Notes: generated from the letters alone by a model not told the origin. Numbered from the stretch's first letter, positions 8,224 to 16,483 are shown. The stretch is 64,000 bases of DNA from Burkholderia sp. SRS-46 (GCF_004343775.1 NZ_PTXL01000009.1:186001-250000); one strand, 5' to 3'. Program-made: numbers and translations.

Positions 8224-9150
8224 ATGAAGACACGACTGATCGGTTACCTCTATCTCGCCGCCGCGATGACGGGCGTCGGCAGCACCGTCATCGCGAGCCG
8301 CCTCGCCGCCGGCGGATTGCCGCCGTTCACCGCGACCGCGCTGCGCTTCCTGATCGCGACGCCGCTGCTGTTCGCGCTGATGCGCGCGCAACGGTTGCGC
8401 TGGCCGCGCGTGTCGCGGCGCGACACCGCGCTGCTCGTCGTGCAGGCGGCGGCGGGCGGCGTCGGCTACACCGTGCTGCTGATCTGCGGCACGCGGCTGT
8501 CGTCGCCGCTCGACGCAGGCGTGATGCTCGGCACGCTGCCGGCGATGTCGACGCTGATCGCGGCCATCCTGCTGCGCGAACGGCAGACGCCGCGCGACTG
8601 GGCCGCCGCCGCGCTCGCGACGTCCGGCGTGCTGCTCGTCACGTTCACGCCGGGCCACGCGGCGCCGTCGATGCGCACGCTCGGCGGCGACGCGCTGGTG
8701 CTGGCTGCCGTCGCGTGCGAGGCGGTCTTCATCCTGCTGAACCGGCGGCTCGCGGCGCCGCTCGCCCCGCTCGCCCCGCTCGCGCTGTCGACCGCGATGT
8801 CCGGCCTCGGCTTCGTGCTCGCGCTGGTGCCGGCCGCCTTCGAATGGCGCGCCGCCGCGGCCGGCTGGACCACCAGCGCCGTCGCGGCGATCGTCTACTA
8901 CGCGCTGGTGCCGACCGTCCTCGGCTATGTGTGCTGGTATGCGGGATCGGCGCGCACGAGCGGCACGGAAGCGGCGCTGTTCACCGCGATCGCGCCGGTG
9001 TCGGCGGTGCTGTTCGCGGTGACGCTGTTCGGCGAGGCGCTGAACGCGACGCGGCTCGCCGGCATCGGGCTGGTCGTCGCGGGCATGCTGGTCGGCGCGA
9101 TGCGGCGGCGGGCCGCGGCCGCGCGTGCGCCGGACGCGCAATCGGCGTGA
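8224..9150 (+). CDS. DMT/EamA-family transporter
   Basis: 308 residues with about ten hydrophobic segments arranged as two EamA halves (about 5-135 and 150-290). Typical signatures are the first-helix LAAAMTGVGSTVIASRLAAGGLPPFTATALRFLIATPLLFAL and the second-half PTVLGYVCWYAGSARTSGTEAALFTAIAPVSAVLFAVTLFGE. The family exports amino acids, nucleosides or drugs across the inner membrane; the substrate is not evident. I use ATG 8224; an ATG nine bases upstream would add three residues. The gene stands alone behind the AraC remnant. Confidence 0.88.
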   Translation: MKTRLIGYLYLAAAMTGVGSTVIASRLAAGGLPPFTATALRFLIATPLLFALMRAQRLRWPRVSRRDTALLVVQAAAGGVGYTVLLICGTRLSSPLDAGVMLGTLPAMSTLIAAILLRERQTPRDWAAAALATSGVLLVTFTPGHAAPSMRTLGGDALVLAAVACEAVFILLNRRLAAPLAPLAPLALSTAMSGLGFVLALVPAAFEWRAAAAGWTTSAVAAIVYYALVPTVLGYVCWYAGSARTSGTEAALFTAIAPVSAVLFAVTLFGEALNATRLAGIGLVVAGMLVGAMRRRAAAARAPDAQSA

Positions 9151-9345
9151 ACGCCGCGCGCATGGCCCGCGTGCGTCGCATGTAGCGCCCGCATTCATGC
9201 CCGCGCCGCCGCCCGTCACGACGCGATGCAACGTGACGCCGCATGCCTTGCAGGAATGTGTCCGCACGGCGCGAAGCCATTGCGCGCGGTCGCGCGAGAT
9301 GCAATATTCGCGTCTCCGGGCGCATCGCCATTCCGACGACACACC

Positions 9346-9894
9346 ATGAACAAAACCGAAGCCAAAACAAAAATCGCGGCCATGCTGTCGGCAGGCTCGA
9401 AAAAGGGCGACGTACTGGCCGCGCTATCCGGCCAGGGCATCAAGGATCGCGTGCTGGCCAACCTGATCGCCTCCCGCCCCGACCCCGAGCGCTGCCGGCA
9501 AAACCGGCTGCATGTCCGCCTCCTGATCGCGCTCGGCATCCTGCAGCTGCTGTTCTGCCTGTGGGTGGCCTACACGCTCTTCGTCGAAGTCGGGTCGATC
9601 GGTGCCATCGCGCTGTTCCTCGCCCTCACCGTTCCGCTGTCGCTGCTGTTCATCTGGGGGTTCGCGACGTACCGGGTCGGCGCATACCACGCGTACATCG
9701 CGCTGTCGATCGCGCAGATGCCGAAGCTGATCGGGCATCTCGCGACCGATCCCGGCGACGCGCTCATTGGCCTCGCGATCTCGATCGCGCTCGTCGTGTA
9801 TGTCTACTTCGTGCGCAACCGGCTGTTTCCCGATTACGTGTGGTTCCGGCCGCGCAAGGCACAGGGCCGCTACGTGTTCGCGGAGCGCGGCTGA
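9346..9894 (+). CDS. Hypothetical inner-membrane protein
   Basis: 182 residues, not a family I recognise. The first 50 residues are soluble and helical with a KKGDVLAALSGQGIKDRVLANLIASR segment that looks like a small helical domain. Four hydrophobic segments follow (about 62-82, 85-110, 118-135 and 145-165), then a basic C-terminal tail. The ATG at 9346 is the first Met in a region without a strong Shine-Dalgarno. A hairpin at 9904-9949 separates it from the convergent entericidin-like gene. Confidence 0.7.
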   Translation: MNKTEAKTKIAAMLSAGSKKGDVLAALSGQGIKDRVLANLIASRPDPERCRQNRLHVRLLIALGILQLLFCLWVAYTLFVEVGSIGAIALFLALTVPLSLLFIWGFATYRVGAYHAYIALSIAQMPKLIGHLATDPGDALIGLAISIALVVYVYFVRNRLFPDYVWFRPRKAQGRYVFAERG

Positions 9895-9903
9895 CGCACC
9901 CAA

Positions 9904-9949
9904 CGAAAAAGCGCCGTGCCGCCCCGCGATCGCGGGAGCGGCACGGCGC
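9904..9949 (-). terminator. Rho-independent terminator for the entericidin-like gene
   Basis: A 13-bp inverted repeat AGCGCCGTGCCGC / GCGGCACGGCGCT flanks a short loop. On the minus strand it is followed by a run of T (AAAAA at 9904-9908 on the plus strand), so it ends transcripts of the minus-strand gene and sits between convergent genes. Confidence 0.85.
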
Positions 9950-9972
9950 TCGTCCTGTTCGGGTGGGGAGGC

Positions 9973-10107
9973 TTACTTCGCCTTTTCCGCGGTATCGCTG
10001 ATCGCCTGCCCGCCCTTCGAAATGTCCTGTCCCACGCCGGCAACCGTATTGCAGCCGGCCAGCGCGGCGGTCGCGACCAGCAGCATTGCAGCAATCGTAC
10101 GCATCAT
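9973..10107 (-). CDS. Entericidin A/B-like small lipoprotein
   Basis: 44 residues. A short signal peptide ends in the lipobox LAGC (Cys at residue 18), followed by NTVAGVGQDISKGGQAISDTAEKAK, the classic entericidin pattern with VGxDxxxGGxA. Entericidins are small membrane lipoproteins linked to stress and stationary phase in enterobacteria; in Burkholderia the role is untested. Two adjacent ATG codons follow GAAGGAGAAGGAGA; the first is used here. It is divergent from the carbamoyltransferase gene. Confidence 0.9.
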   Translation of the reverse strand: MMRTIAAMLLVATAALAGCNTVAGVGQDISKGGQAISDTAEKAK

Positions 10108-10268
10108 TCTCCTTCTCCTTCGAGTCAAAGAGCCCGGGCGGCGGGCCGGTCGTGAAGCGTCTGCGGCATGGCGGCCTGCAAGCACAGGGCGCGGGGCCTG
10201 ACCTGATTATACGAAGCCGGCCGGCTTGCGCCAGTCCGGCCCGTTTGCGCGGCCCGCGCAAGTTTCCC

Positions 10269-10296
10269 TTGACTTCAATCGGCCACGAACTAATAT
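10269..10296 (+). promoter_or_regulatory. Promoter of the HTH-carbamoyltransferase gene
   Basis: TTGACT (10269-10274) and TAATAT (10291-10296) are separated by 16 bp, close to sigma-70 consensus. The -10 box overlaps the palindrome at 10292-10312, so a protein bound there would block polymerase. Confidence 0.7.
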
Positions 10297-10312
10297 ACGC
10301 ACCGCGTATATT
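10292..10312. promoter_or_regulatory. Palindromic operator AATATACGC-ACC-GCGTATATT
   Basis: Perfect 9-bp inverted repeat with a 3-bp centre, starting inside the -10 hexamer and ending 20 bp before the ATG. The form fits a dimeric HTH repressor. The HTH domain at the start of the very next protein is the obvious candidate to bind it (inference). Confidence 0.75.
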
Positions 10313-10331
10313 TTCCAGCGAGGTGCCGCCG

Positions 10332-11627
10332 ATGACCGTTCCCCAGCAAGCCTTCCTCCGCGACGCGATGCGCCGCCTCAACATGACCCGCGAAGCGTTC
10401 GCCAGCCGCATCGGCGTCAGCCGCCGCGCACTGGATACGTGGCTGCTGCCCGACGATTCGCAGGAATCGCGCGGCATGCCGGAAATCGTCGAGCGCTTCG
10501 TGTCGGAGATCGTCGACCGCTCCCCGCCGGAGGGCAGCGACTATACGCAAAGCGTAGATAACCAGGGGCTCGCGAAGCAGTTCCTGTTCGAGGGCAAGCC
10601 GCAACTGCTGTCGGTCGACCAGTTCTCGCGGGAATCGGTCGAGGCGCTGTTCCGCGTCGCCGACGTGATGCAGCCGATCGCGCGCCGCCGCAAGATCTCG
10701 CGCGTGCTCGAAGGCGCGGTGCTCGGCAACCTGTTCTTCGAGGCCAGCACGCGCACCCGCGTGTCGTTCGGCGCGGCGTTCTGCCGGCTCGGCGGCTCGG
10801 TGTGCGACACGACCGGCTTCACGTTCTCGTCGATGGCGAAGGGCGAATCGATCTACGACACGAGCCGCGTGATGTCCGGCTACGTCGACGCGCTGGTGAT
10901 CCGCCATCCGGAGAAAGGCTCGGTGGCCGAATTCGCGCGCGCGACCAACCTGCCGGTAATCAACGGTGGCGACGGCCCCGGCGAGCACCCGAGCCAGGCG
11001 CTGCTCGACCTGTATACGATCCAGCGGGAGTTCTCGCGGCTCGGCAAGATCGTCGACGGCGCGCACATCGCGCTCGTCGGCGACCTCAAGTACGGCCGCA
11101 CCGTGCACTCGCTCGTCAAGCTGCTCGCGCTGTACCGCGGCCTCAAGTTCACGCTCGTGTCGCCGCCGACGCTCGAGATGCCCGCGTACATCATCGACCA
11201 GATCTCGAAGAACGGCCACGTGATCGAGCAGACGCACGATCTCGCGGCGGGGCTGGCGGGCGCGGACGTCGTCTACGCGACGCGCATCCAGAAGGAGCGC
11301 TTCACCGACGAGTCGTTCGAAGGCTACACGCCGGATTTCCAGATCAACCAGGCGCTCGTCGACACCGTCTGCGGGCCCGACACGCTGATCATGCACCCGC
11401 TGCCGCGCGACAGCCGGCCCGGCGCGAACGACCTGTCGGTCGACCTGAACCGCGACCCGCGCCTCGCGATCTTCCGGCAGACGGACAACGGGATTCCGGT
11501 GCGAATGGCGATCTTCGCGGTGCTGCTCGGCGTGGAGAACCTCGTGCAGCATTCGATGCGCGACGCGACGTGGCGCCCGCCCGCGTACCTCGGGCCGGAG
11601 GACGCGGTGTTTCACGGGATCGATTGA
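10332..11627 (+). CDS. pyrB: Aspartate carbamoyltransferase with N-terminal HTH domain
   Basis: 431 residues. Residues 1-65 form a small HTH domain (MTREAFASRIGVSRRALDTWLLP, then MPEIVERFVSEIV). Residues 80-425 are a catalytic carbamoyltransferase: carbamoyl-phosphate loop FFEASTRTRVSFG, the FSSMAKGES loop, GDGPGEHPSQALLDLYT, GDLKYGRTVHSL and HPLPR. All expected active-site motifs are present, so it should make carbamoyl-aspartate in pyrimidine synthesis. Normal catalytic chains are about 310 residues without an HTH. No pyrI or pyrC lies nearby. The promoter carries a palindrome over the -10 box, suggesting self-regulation. ATG 10332 is supported by GAGGTG upstream. Confidence 0.9.
   Translation: MTVPQQAFLRDAMRRLNMTREAFASRIGVSRRALDTWLLPDDSQESRGMPEIVERFVSEIVDRSPPEGSDYTQSVDNQGLAKQFLFEGKPQLLSVDQFSRESVEALFRVADVMQPIARRRKISRVLEGAVLGNLFFEASTRTRVSFGAAFCRLGGSVCDTTGFTFSSMAKGESIYDTSRVMSGYVDALVIRHPEKGSVAEFARATNLPVINGGDGPGEHPSQALLDLYTIQREFSRLGKIVDGAHIALVGDLKYGRTVHSLVKLLALYRGLKFTLVSPPTLEMPAYIIDQISKNGHVIEQTHDLAAGLAGADVVYATRIQKERFTDESFEGYTPDFQINQALVDTVCGPDTLIMHPLPRDSRPGANDLSVDLNRDPRLAIFRQTDNGIPVRMAIFAVLLGVENLVQHSMRDATWRPPAYLGPEDAVFHGID
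10542..10560. promoter_or_regulatory. Second operator-like palindrome inside the HTH-ATCase linker
   Basis: TATACGC-AAA-GCGTAGATA repeats the core of the upstream operator (TATACGC-N3-GCGTATA) with one mismatch. It lies about 250 bp downstream, in codons for the linker YTQSVDN between the HTH and catalytic domains. It could be an auxiliary binding site. Chance is possible since codon choice constrains it. Confidence 0.45.
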
Positions 11628-11788
11628 GCGGCCGAGCGGCGCGGACGAGCGGACAAGGCGGCGCACCGGACGGGCGCCGCCGCCGCGGGCCAACCTCCCG
11701 GCAGCCGTTTCAATCGTCAGGCAAAATGCGGGCGCAACTTACGTATTGCTTGCGGCGCATGCCGCTCAACCTTTCCAGTTCCGTCCAC

Positions 11789-12109
11789 ATGAAACTCAAA
11801 ACCGCGATGACGCTCGCGCTGCTGCTGACCCCGTGCCTGGCCAGCGCGGGCAAGGTCGGCCCGGGTTGCACGTACAAAGGCATTCCGTTGAAAGGCAGGG
11901 TCCAGGTCGTGACCATCGGGGCCAAGCTCAGGGTTGAAGTCGTGAACATCGCCCCCGATCTGCGAGTCGAACGGGTCAAGATTGCGCCGAACAGCTGCGG
12001 CCGGTGGGAGTTTGTCAAGATCGCCCCCGATTTCACGATCGAGTACGTCAACATTGCCCCCGATATCAGAGTGGAGTGGACAAACATCGCTCCGGGCGTA
12101 AGACCGTAA
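11789..12109 (+). CDS. Exported beta-repeat protein, septoil-knot-like
   Basis: 106 residues with a clear signal peptide (MKLKTAMTLALLLTPCLASA). The mature part consists of about six 11-residue units of the form [VF]-[VT]-[NK]-I-A-P-D-x-[RT]-[VI]-E, for example VVNIAPDLRVE, FVKIAPDFTIE and YVNIAPDIRVE. One unit is interrupted by SCGRWE. Two cysteines could form a disulphide. The pattern of short strands with a central GxW insertion and a terminal PG resembles the 7(1) septoil-knot family as I remember it, whose members carry xSFPD in place of xIAPD. Function is unknown. Start chosen at 11789 because an upstream ATG would bury the signal peptide. Confidence 0.75.
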   Translation: MKLKTAMTLALLLTPCLASAGKVGPGCTYKGIPLKGRVQVVTIGAKLRVEVVNIAPDLRVERVKIAPNSCGRWEFVKIAPDFTIEYVNIAPDIRVEWTNIAPGVRP

Positions 12110-12424
12110 CGTCCTTCCGGTCGCGCGTCGAGCCGGCGCGCGATTCCCCCTCCTGCTTCATTTACGCCGGCGCAGTGTCAAAGGCGCCGGTCGCGCCAGC
12201 ACCGCCTCCGCCCCACCACCATCGCAGCGCCCGCGTTCCCTCCCCCCTTCAACCACCTTGCAACAATTTTCAACACTATTCCAACAATGAGAACAAGAAC
12301 GCTTCTCATTTAACACGGAATTACATAGAATGCCGCCTGAAAACAAATCGTAATAATTCCCGGCGGCATGGGTGCTTGCGCAGCGATCGCTTCCGGGGCC
12401 ACACCAGATGAGGTCGACGCGTTG
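12110..12424. other. Intergenic region upstream of the TonB receptor
   Basis: About 315 bp, AT-rich between 12255 and 12360 in contrast to its surroundings. It contains the Fur-like inverted repeat at 12286-12310 and otherwise no ORF or RNA that I can support. Confidence 0.6.
12286..12310. promoter_or_regulatory. Fur-box-like inverted repeat
   Basis: AATGAGAA and TTCTCATT form a perfect 8-bp inverted repeat with a 9-bp centre in an AT-rich stretch before the TonB receptor gene. The half-site matches the AATGAGAA-type arms of beta-proteobacterial Fur sites. Iron-repressed expression of the receptor, Sel1 and PiuC-like genes is the inferred outcome. Confidence 0.65.
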
Positions 12425-14662
12425 ATGAAGTCCCGCCCTGACGAACTGAAGCTCGGAAAATTCACCACCCTGTGCGGCGTGCTCGCGGCCGGCCCGGCCT
12501 TCGCCGACGGCGCGCCGCCGCCCGCTCCGCCCGGCGCCGACGGCCATCTCGCGCCGATCGAGATCAAGGGCCGGGCCGAGCAGAGCTACAAGGCCGACTT
12601 CTCCGCTTCCGCGAAATTCCCCGCGCCGCTCGTCGATACGCCGAAATCCGTCACCGTGATCCCGCAGGAGCTGATCCAGAACAGCGGCGCGGCCACGCTG
12701 ACCGAAGCGCTGCGCACCGTGCCCGGCATCACGTTCGGCGCGGGCGAAGGCGGCAACCCGCTCGGCGACCGGCCGTTCATCCGCGGCTACGACACGCAAG
12801 GCAGCCTGTTCGTCGACGGGATGCGCGACACCGGCGCGACCACCCGTGAAATCTTCAACACCGAACGCGTCGAGATCACCAAGGGCTCGGACGGCGCATA
12901 CGGCGGGCGCGGCGGCGCGGGCGGCAGCATCAACATGGTCACGAAGGCGCCGCACCTCGGCACGACGGCCGCCGCGAGCGCGGGCGCCGGCACCGACCGG
13001 TACCGCCGCTTCACCGCCGACGGCAACTGGCAGTTCGCCGACCACGCCGCGTTCCGCCTGAACCTTGTGAGCCACAACAACGACGTCGCGGGCCGCGACG
13101 CCGTCAACAACGAGCGCTGGGGCGTCGCGCCGTCGATCGCGTTCGGGCTCGGCACGCCGACCCGCGTGACCGCGAGCTACTACCACCTGTCCACCGACGA
13201 CCTGCCCGACGGCGGCATCCCCTACGTCTACGGCTTCAACATTCCGAAGGGTGTCACCGACGGCCCCGCGAACGTCGACCGCCACAACTTCTACGGCCTG
13301 CGCGACCGCGATTTCCGCAAGACGACGTCGGACATCAGCACGCTGAAGATCGAGCACGACATCACGCCGTCGCTGACGATCCGCAACACCACGCGCTACA
13401 CGGAATCGACGCAGGACTACATCTGGACGCAGCCGGACGACAGCTCGGGCAACGTGATCAACGGCAAGGTCTGGCGCCGCAACAACAACCGCAACAGCTC
13501 GATCAACAGCATCGCGAACCTGACCGAGCTGTTCGGCGAATTCCGCACCGGCCCGTTCAAGCACAGCTTCACGACCGGCATCGAGCTGACGCGCGAATGG
13601 GGCAAGCGCGACACGTACACCGTCGCGACGGGCACCGGCAAGATCTGCCAGCAAGGCATCGGCGCGGCATCGAACTACAACTGCACGAGCCTGTGGTCGC
13701 CGAACCCGAACGACCCGTGGGCCGGCTCGATCACGCGCGACAATGACTACGCGCACGCGCGCACCGTCACCAAATCGATCTACGGCTTCGACACGATCGA
13801 GCTCACGCCGCGCTGGCAAGTGAACGCGGGGCTGCGCGTCGACGACTATTCGACGCGCTTCACCGACACCCAGGCGAAGGGCGGCAAGACCACCACGCGT
13901 GACGACACGCTGTTCAACTGGCAGCTCGGCCTCGTGTTCAAACCCGCTCAGAACGGCAGCATCTATGCGTCGTATGCGACGTCGTCGACGCCGGCCGGCA
14001 TGCTGCTCGGCGAAGGTTCCGAGACGCAATCGCTGACGCCCGGCCGCGGCGGCGTCGGCTCGAACGCCGACCAGCTTGCCCCCGAGAAGAACCGCAGCAT
14101 CGAGCTCGGCACCAAGTGGAACGTGCTGAACGACAAGCTCGCGCTGACGGCCGCGCTGTTCCAGATCGATACGACGAATGCGCGCGTGACGCTGCCGAAC
14201 AACCAGTACGCGATGGTCGGCGACAAGCGCGTGCAGGGTCTCGAGCTCGGCGTCGCGGGCCAGATCACGAAGCAGTGGCAGGTGTTCGGCGGCTACACGT
14301 ACATGAAGAGCGAGCTGCGCAACAACGGCAAGGACACGGCGAACAACGGCAACCGCTTCCCGAACACGCCGAAGCACAGCTTCACGATGTGGAGCAACTA
14401 CGACGTGACGCCGAAGTTCACGGTCGGCGGCGGCGCGTTCTACATGTCGGAAGTGTTCGGCGACCCGGCGAACCAGCGCGCGGTGCCGTCGTACTGGCGC
14501 TTCGACGCGATGGCGCAGTACCGGATCACCAAGAAGCTCGACCTGCAGCTGAACGTGAACAACCTGTTCAACCGCACCTACTACGATCAGGCGTACCCGG
14601 CGCACTACGCGTCGATCGCGCCGGGCCGCTCGGCGTTCGTCACGCTGAACGCGCGCTACTGA
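12425..14662 (+). CDS. TonB-dependent catecholate-type siderophore receptor
   Basis: 745 residues. A signal region (LGKFTTLCGVLAAGPAFA) is followed by a plug domain with TPKSVTVIPQELIQNSGAATLTEALRTVPGITFG, FIRGYD and RVEITKGSDGAYGGRGGAGGSINMVTK (about 60-200). A 22-strand-type barrel runs to the terminal strand RSAFVTLNARY, which ends in aromatic Tyr as outer-membrane proteins do. It resembles Fiu/PiuA-type receptors for catecholate siderophores. The PiuC-like gene two places downstream supports that. A Fur-like box lies about 115 bp upstream. Start is uncertain: ATG 12425 gives a plausible signal peptide, ATG 12368 adds 19 residues. Confidence 0.9.
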   Translation: MKSRPDELKLGKFTTLCGVLAAGPAFADGAPPPAPPGADGHLAPIEIKGRAEQSYKADFSASAKFPAPLVDTPKSVTVIPQELIQNSGAATLTEALRTVPGITFGAGEGGNPLGDRPFIRGYDTQGSLFVDGMRDTGATTREIFNTERVEITKGSDGAYGGRGGAGGSINMVTKAPHLGTTAAASAGAGTDRYRRFTADGNWQFADHAAFRLNLVSHNNDVAGRDAVNNERWGVAPSIAFGLGTPTRVTASYYHLSTDDLPDGGIPYVYGFNIPKGVTDGPANVDRHNFYGLRDRDFRKTTSDISTLKIEHDITPSLTIRNTTRYTESTQDYIWTQPDDSSGNVINGKVWRRNNNRNSSINSIANLTELFGEFRTGPFKHSFTTGIELTREWGKRDTYTVATGTGKICQQGIGAASNYNCTSLWSPNPNDPWAGSITRDNDYAHARTVTKSIYGFDTIELTPRWQVNAGLRVDDYSTRFTDTQAKGGKTTTRDDTLFNWQLGLVFKPAQNGSIYASYATSSTPAGMLLGEGSETQSLTPGRGGVGSNADQLAPEKNRSIELGTKWNVLNDKLALTAALFQIDTTNARVTLPNNQYAMVGDKRVQGLELGVAGQITKQWQVFGGYTYMKSELRNNGKDTANNGNRFPNTPKHSFTMWSNYDVTPKFTVGGGAFYMSEVFGDPANQRAVPSYWRFDAMAQYRITKKLDLQLNVNNLFNRTYYDQAYPAHYASIAPGRSAFVTLNARY

Positions 14663-14665
14663 TCG

Positions 14666-15421
14666 ATGGAGGCCGTGTCGCTCGCGGCGCTCGCGTCGGT
14701 GTCGCCGCGCGAGTTCGCCGCCATCCTGTCCGGGCCGCCCGAGCGCGCCGCCGCGTGGGTTGCGGCGGCGGCCGAAAACGGCATCGTCGACGCGCAGGCC
14801 GTCTACGGGCAATACCTGCTCGACGGCCACGGCGTGCCGCGCGATCCGGCGGCCGCGGTCACGTGGTTCCGGCATGCCGCGCAGGCCGATCATCCGATGG
14901 CGATGAACATGCTCGGCCGCTGCTACGAGTTCGGCTGGGGCACCGCCGCGTGCGCGCCGGTCGCCGTGTACTGGTACCGGCTCGCCGCGCAGGCGGGGCT
15001 CGACTGGGGCATGTACAACTACGCGACCGCGCTCGCGCTCGGCAACGGCGTCGACGAGAACCGCGAGGAAGCGCTCGACTGGTTCCGGCGCGCGGCCGCG
15101 CTGGGCCATGCGAAGTCGATCAACCTGATCGGCGGGTTCTACGAGGACGGCTGGGTCGTGGCCGCCGACGCCGAGCTCGCCTTCGATCACTATCGCCGCG
15201 CAGCCGTTGCCGGCGATTTCCGCGGCCAGTTCAACCATGCGCGGCTGCTTGCCGAGCGCGGCCGCATCGACGAAGCGCTCGCGTGGCTCGCGCGCGTGCC
15301 GGCCACCGCGACGCCGGCGTTCGTCGCGAAGATGCATGCGTATCTCGCCACTTCGCCGATCGATGCGTTCCGCGCGGCGGCGGCGCGGCTGTCCGTTCAG
15401 GAGCCGGAGTTCACGTCATGA
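14666..15421 (+). CDS. Sel1-repeat protein in the iron operon
   Basis: 251 residues, beginning 3 bp after the receptor stop and ending 4 bp into the next gene, so the three are translationally linked. Residues 45-205 hold about four Sel1-type repeats (A-x2-YGQYLLDGHGVPRDPAAAVTWFRHAA, NMLGRCYEFGWG, NYATALALGNGVDENREEALDWFRRAAALGH, NLIGGFYEDGW). No signal peptide is visible, so it is probably cytoplasmic. Sel1 repeats mediate protein contacts. A partner role for the neighbouring dioxygenase or receptor is only suggested by the order, which recurs in related iron loci. Confidence 0.85.
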   Translation: MEAVSLAALASVSPREFAAILSGPPERAAAWVAAAAENGIVDAQAVYGQYLLDGHGVPRDPAAAVTWFRHAAQADHPMAMNMLGRCYEFGWGTAACAPVAVYWYRLAAQAGLDWGMYNYATALALGNGVDENREEALDWFRRAAALGHAKSINLIGGFYEDGWVVAADAELAFDHYRRAAVAGDFRGQFNHARLLAERGRIDEALAWLARVPATATPAFVAKMHAYLATSPIDAFRAAAARLSVQEPEFTS

Positions 15422-16101
15422 TGCTGCATATTCCCGGGGTGCTGACCCAGGCGCAGGTCGCGCAATGCCGCGAGGTGCTCGACCGGGCCGAATGGACCGA
15501 CGGCAATGCGACGTCGGGCGCGCAATCCGCGCTCGCGAAGCGCAACCGTCAGCTGCCGGAGGGTTCGCCCGCCGCGCGCGCGGTGGGCGACGCGATCCAG
15601 GATGCGCTCGCGCGCAATGCGCTGTTCTTTTCGGCGGCGCTGCCGCTCAAGGTGTTCCCGCCGCTGTTCAATCGCTACGAGGGCGGCGAAGCGTTCGACA
15701 CGCATGTCGACAACGCGATCCGCCTGCTGCGCGGAACGGATTTCCGCGTGCGCAGCGACCTGTCGGCCACGCTGTTTCTCGAGGAACCGGATGCGTACGA
15801 CGGCGGCGAGCTGTGCATCGAGGATACGTACGGCGTGCATCGCGCGAAGCTGCCGGCCGGCGATCTCGTGCTGTATCCGGCATCGAGCCTGCATCACGTG
15901 ACGCCCGTCACGCGTGGGGAGCGGGTCGCGTCGTTCTTCTGGATTCAGAGCATGGTGCGTGATGACGCGGATCGCACGCTGCTGTTTCAGCTCGATACGC
16001 AGATTCAGGCTTTGTCCGCCGAAAAAGGCGCGAAGGATCCGATGGTCATTTCACTGACGGGGATTTATCACAACCTGTTGCGGAAGTGGGCCGATGCGTG
16101 A
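15418..16101 (+). CDS. piuC: Fe(II)/2-oxoglutarate dioxygenase, PiuC/PKHD type
   Basis: 227 residues, the usual PKHD-type length. The HxD iron ligands appear as FDTHVDNAI near residue 100, the third His and the 2-oxoglutarate Arg in SSLHHVTPVTRGERVASFFW near residue 160-180, and LFLEEPDAYDGGELCIED is the family strand. PiuC-like enzymes accompany TonB siderophore receptors and are iron-regulated; the substrate is not established. It starts with ATG overlapping the Sel1 gene stop (ATGA) and is the last gene of the operon. Confidence 0.92.
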   Translation: MMLHIPGVLTQAQVAQCREVLDRAEWTDGNATSGAQSALAKRNRQLPEGSPAARAVGDAIQDALARNALFFSAALPLKVFPPLFNRYEGGEAFDTHVDNAIRLLRGTDFRVRSDLSATLFLEEPDAYDGGELCIEDTYGVHRAKLPAGDLVLYPASSLHHVTPVTRGERVASFFWIQSMVRDDADRTLLFQLDTQIQALSAEKGAKDPMVISLTGIYHNLLRKWADA

Positions 16102-16185
16102 TGCGGCGCGGAAGACGTCGGGTGGAGACCGGCAAGCACTTGAAATCCCCCCAAGCCTTTGCCGCAGCGTAGGTTTTTGGGGTGG

Positions 16186-16210
16186 AAAAGAGGACGCGTA
16201 AAGCGTCCTC
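16186..16210 (-). terminator. Terminator of the PAAR operon
   Basis: GAGGACGC (16190-16197) and GCGTCCTC (16203-16210) form an 8-bp stem with a 5-base loop. On the minus strand the stem is followed by CTTTTCC, so it ends transcription of the genes at 16253-17871. Confidence 0.7.
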
Positions 16211-16252
16211 AAACTCAATACGCAAGCGTCACCGAAGTGGCGCGATCGGATG

Positions 16253-16483
16253 CTATCGCAACACGAAGATGTGCAGCAGTCCGATGACAAGCACCGTCGC
16301 GATTGCGCCATAGAAAGCGAACTTCGTTCGGAGGAATTCGAGCTTGCCAGGCCTCCGCTCGTATTCATTGTCGAGGTTCCAGAAATCCGACACGGAATCA
16401 GGGCGATGGGCAAGATTCAGAATGACGATTGCTCCAGCCGCAACGAACAGAATCACCATCAGCACTGTAACGAACATTGACAT
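16253..16483 (-). CDS. Small two-helix membrane protein, candidate immunity protein
   Basis: 76 residues: a hydrophobic segment at 4-24, a charged hydrophilic middle (HRPDSVSDFWNLDNEYERRPGKLEFLRTK) and a second hydrophobic segment at 55-75. AGAAGAG precedes the ATG. It begins 15 bp after the stop of the larger membrane protein gene, in the same operon. Small two-helix inner-membrane proteins directly after a predicted membrane-active effector are the usual form of immunity proteins, but no family is recognised and the role is inferred from position only. Confidence 0.65.
   Translation of the reverse strand: MSMFVTVLMVILFVAAGAIVILNLAHRPDSVSDFWNLDNEYERRPGKLEFLRTKFAFYGAIATVLVIGLLHIFVLR

Noticed and set aside
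12158..15337. A 1059-codon minus-strand frame opposite the TonB receptor and Sel1 genes
   Set aside because: The plus strand has clear domains in order; the reverse frame is Arg/Val-rich without family signatures.
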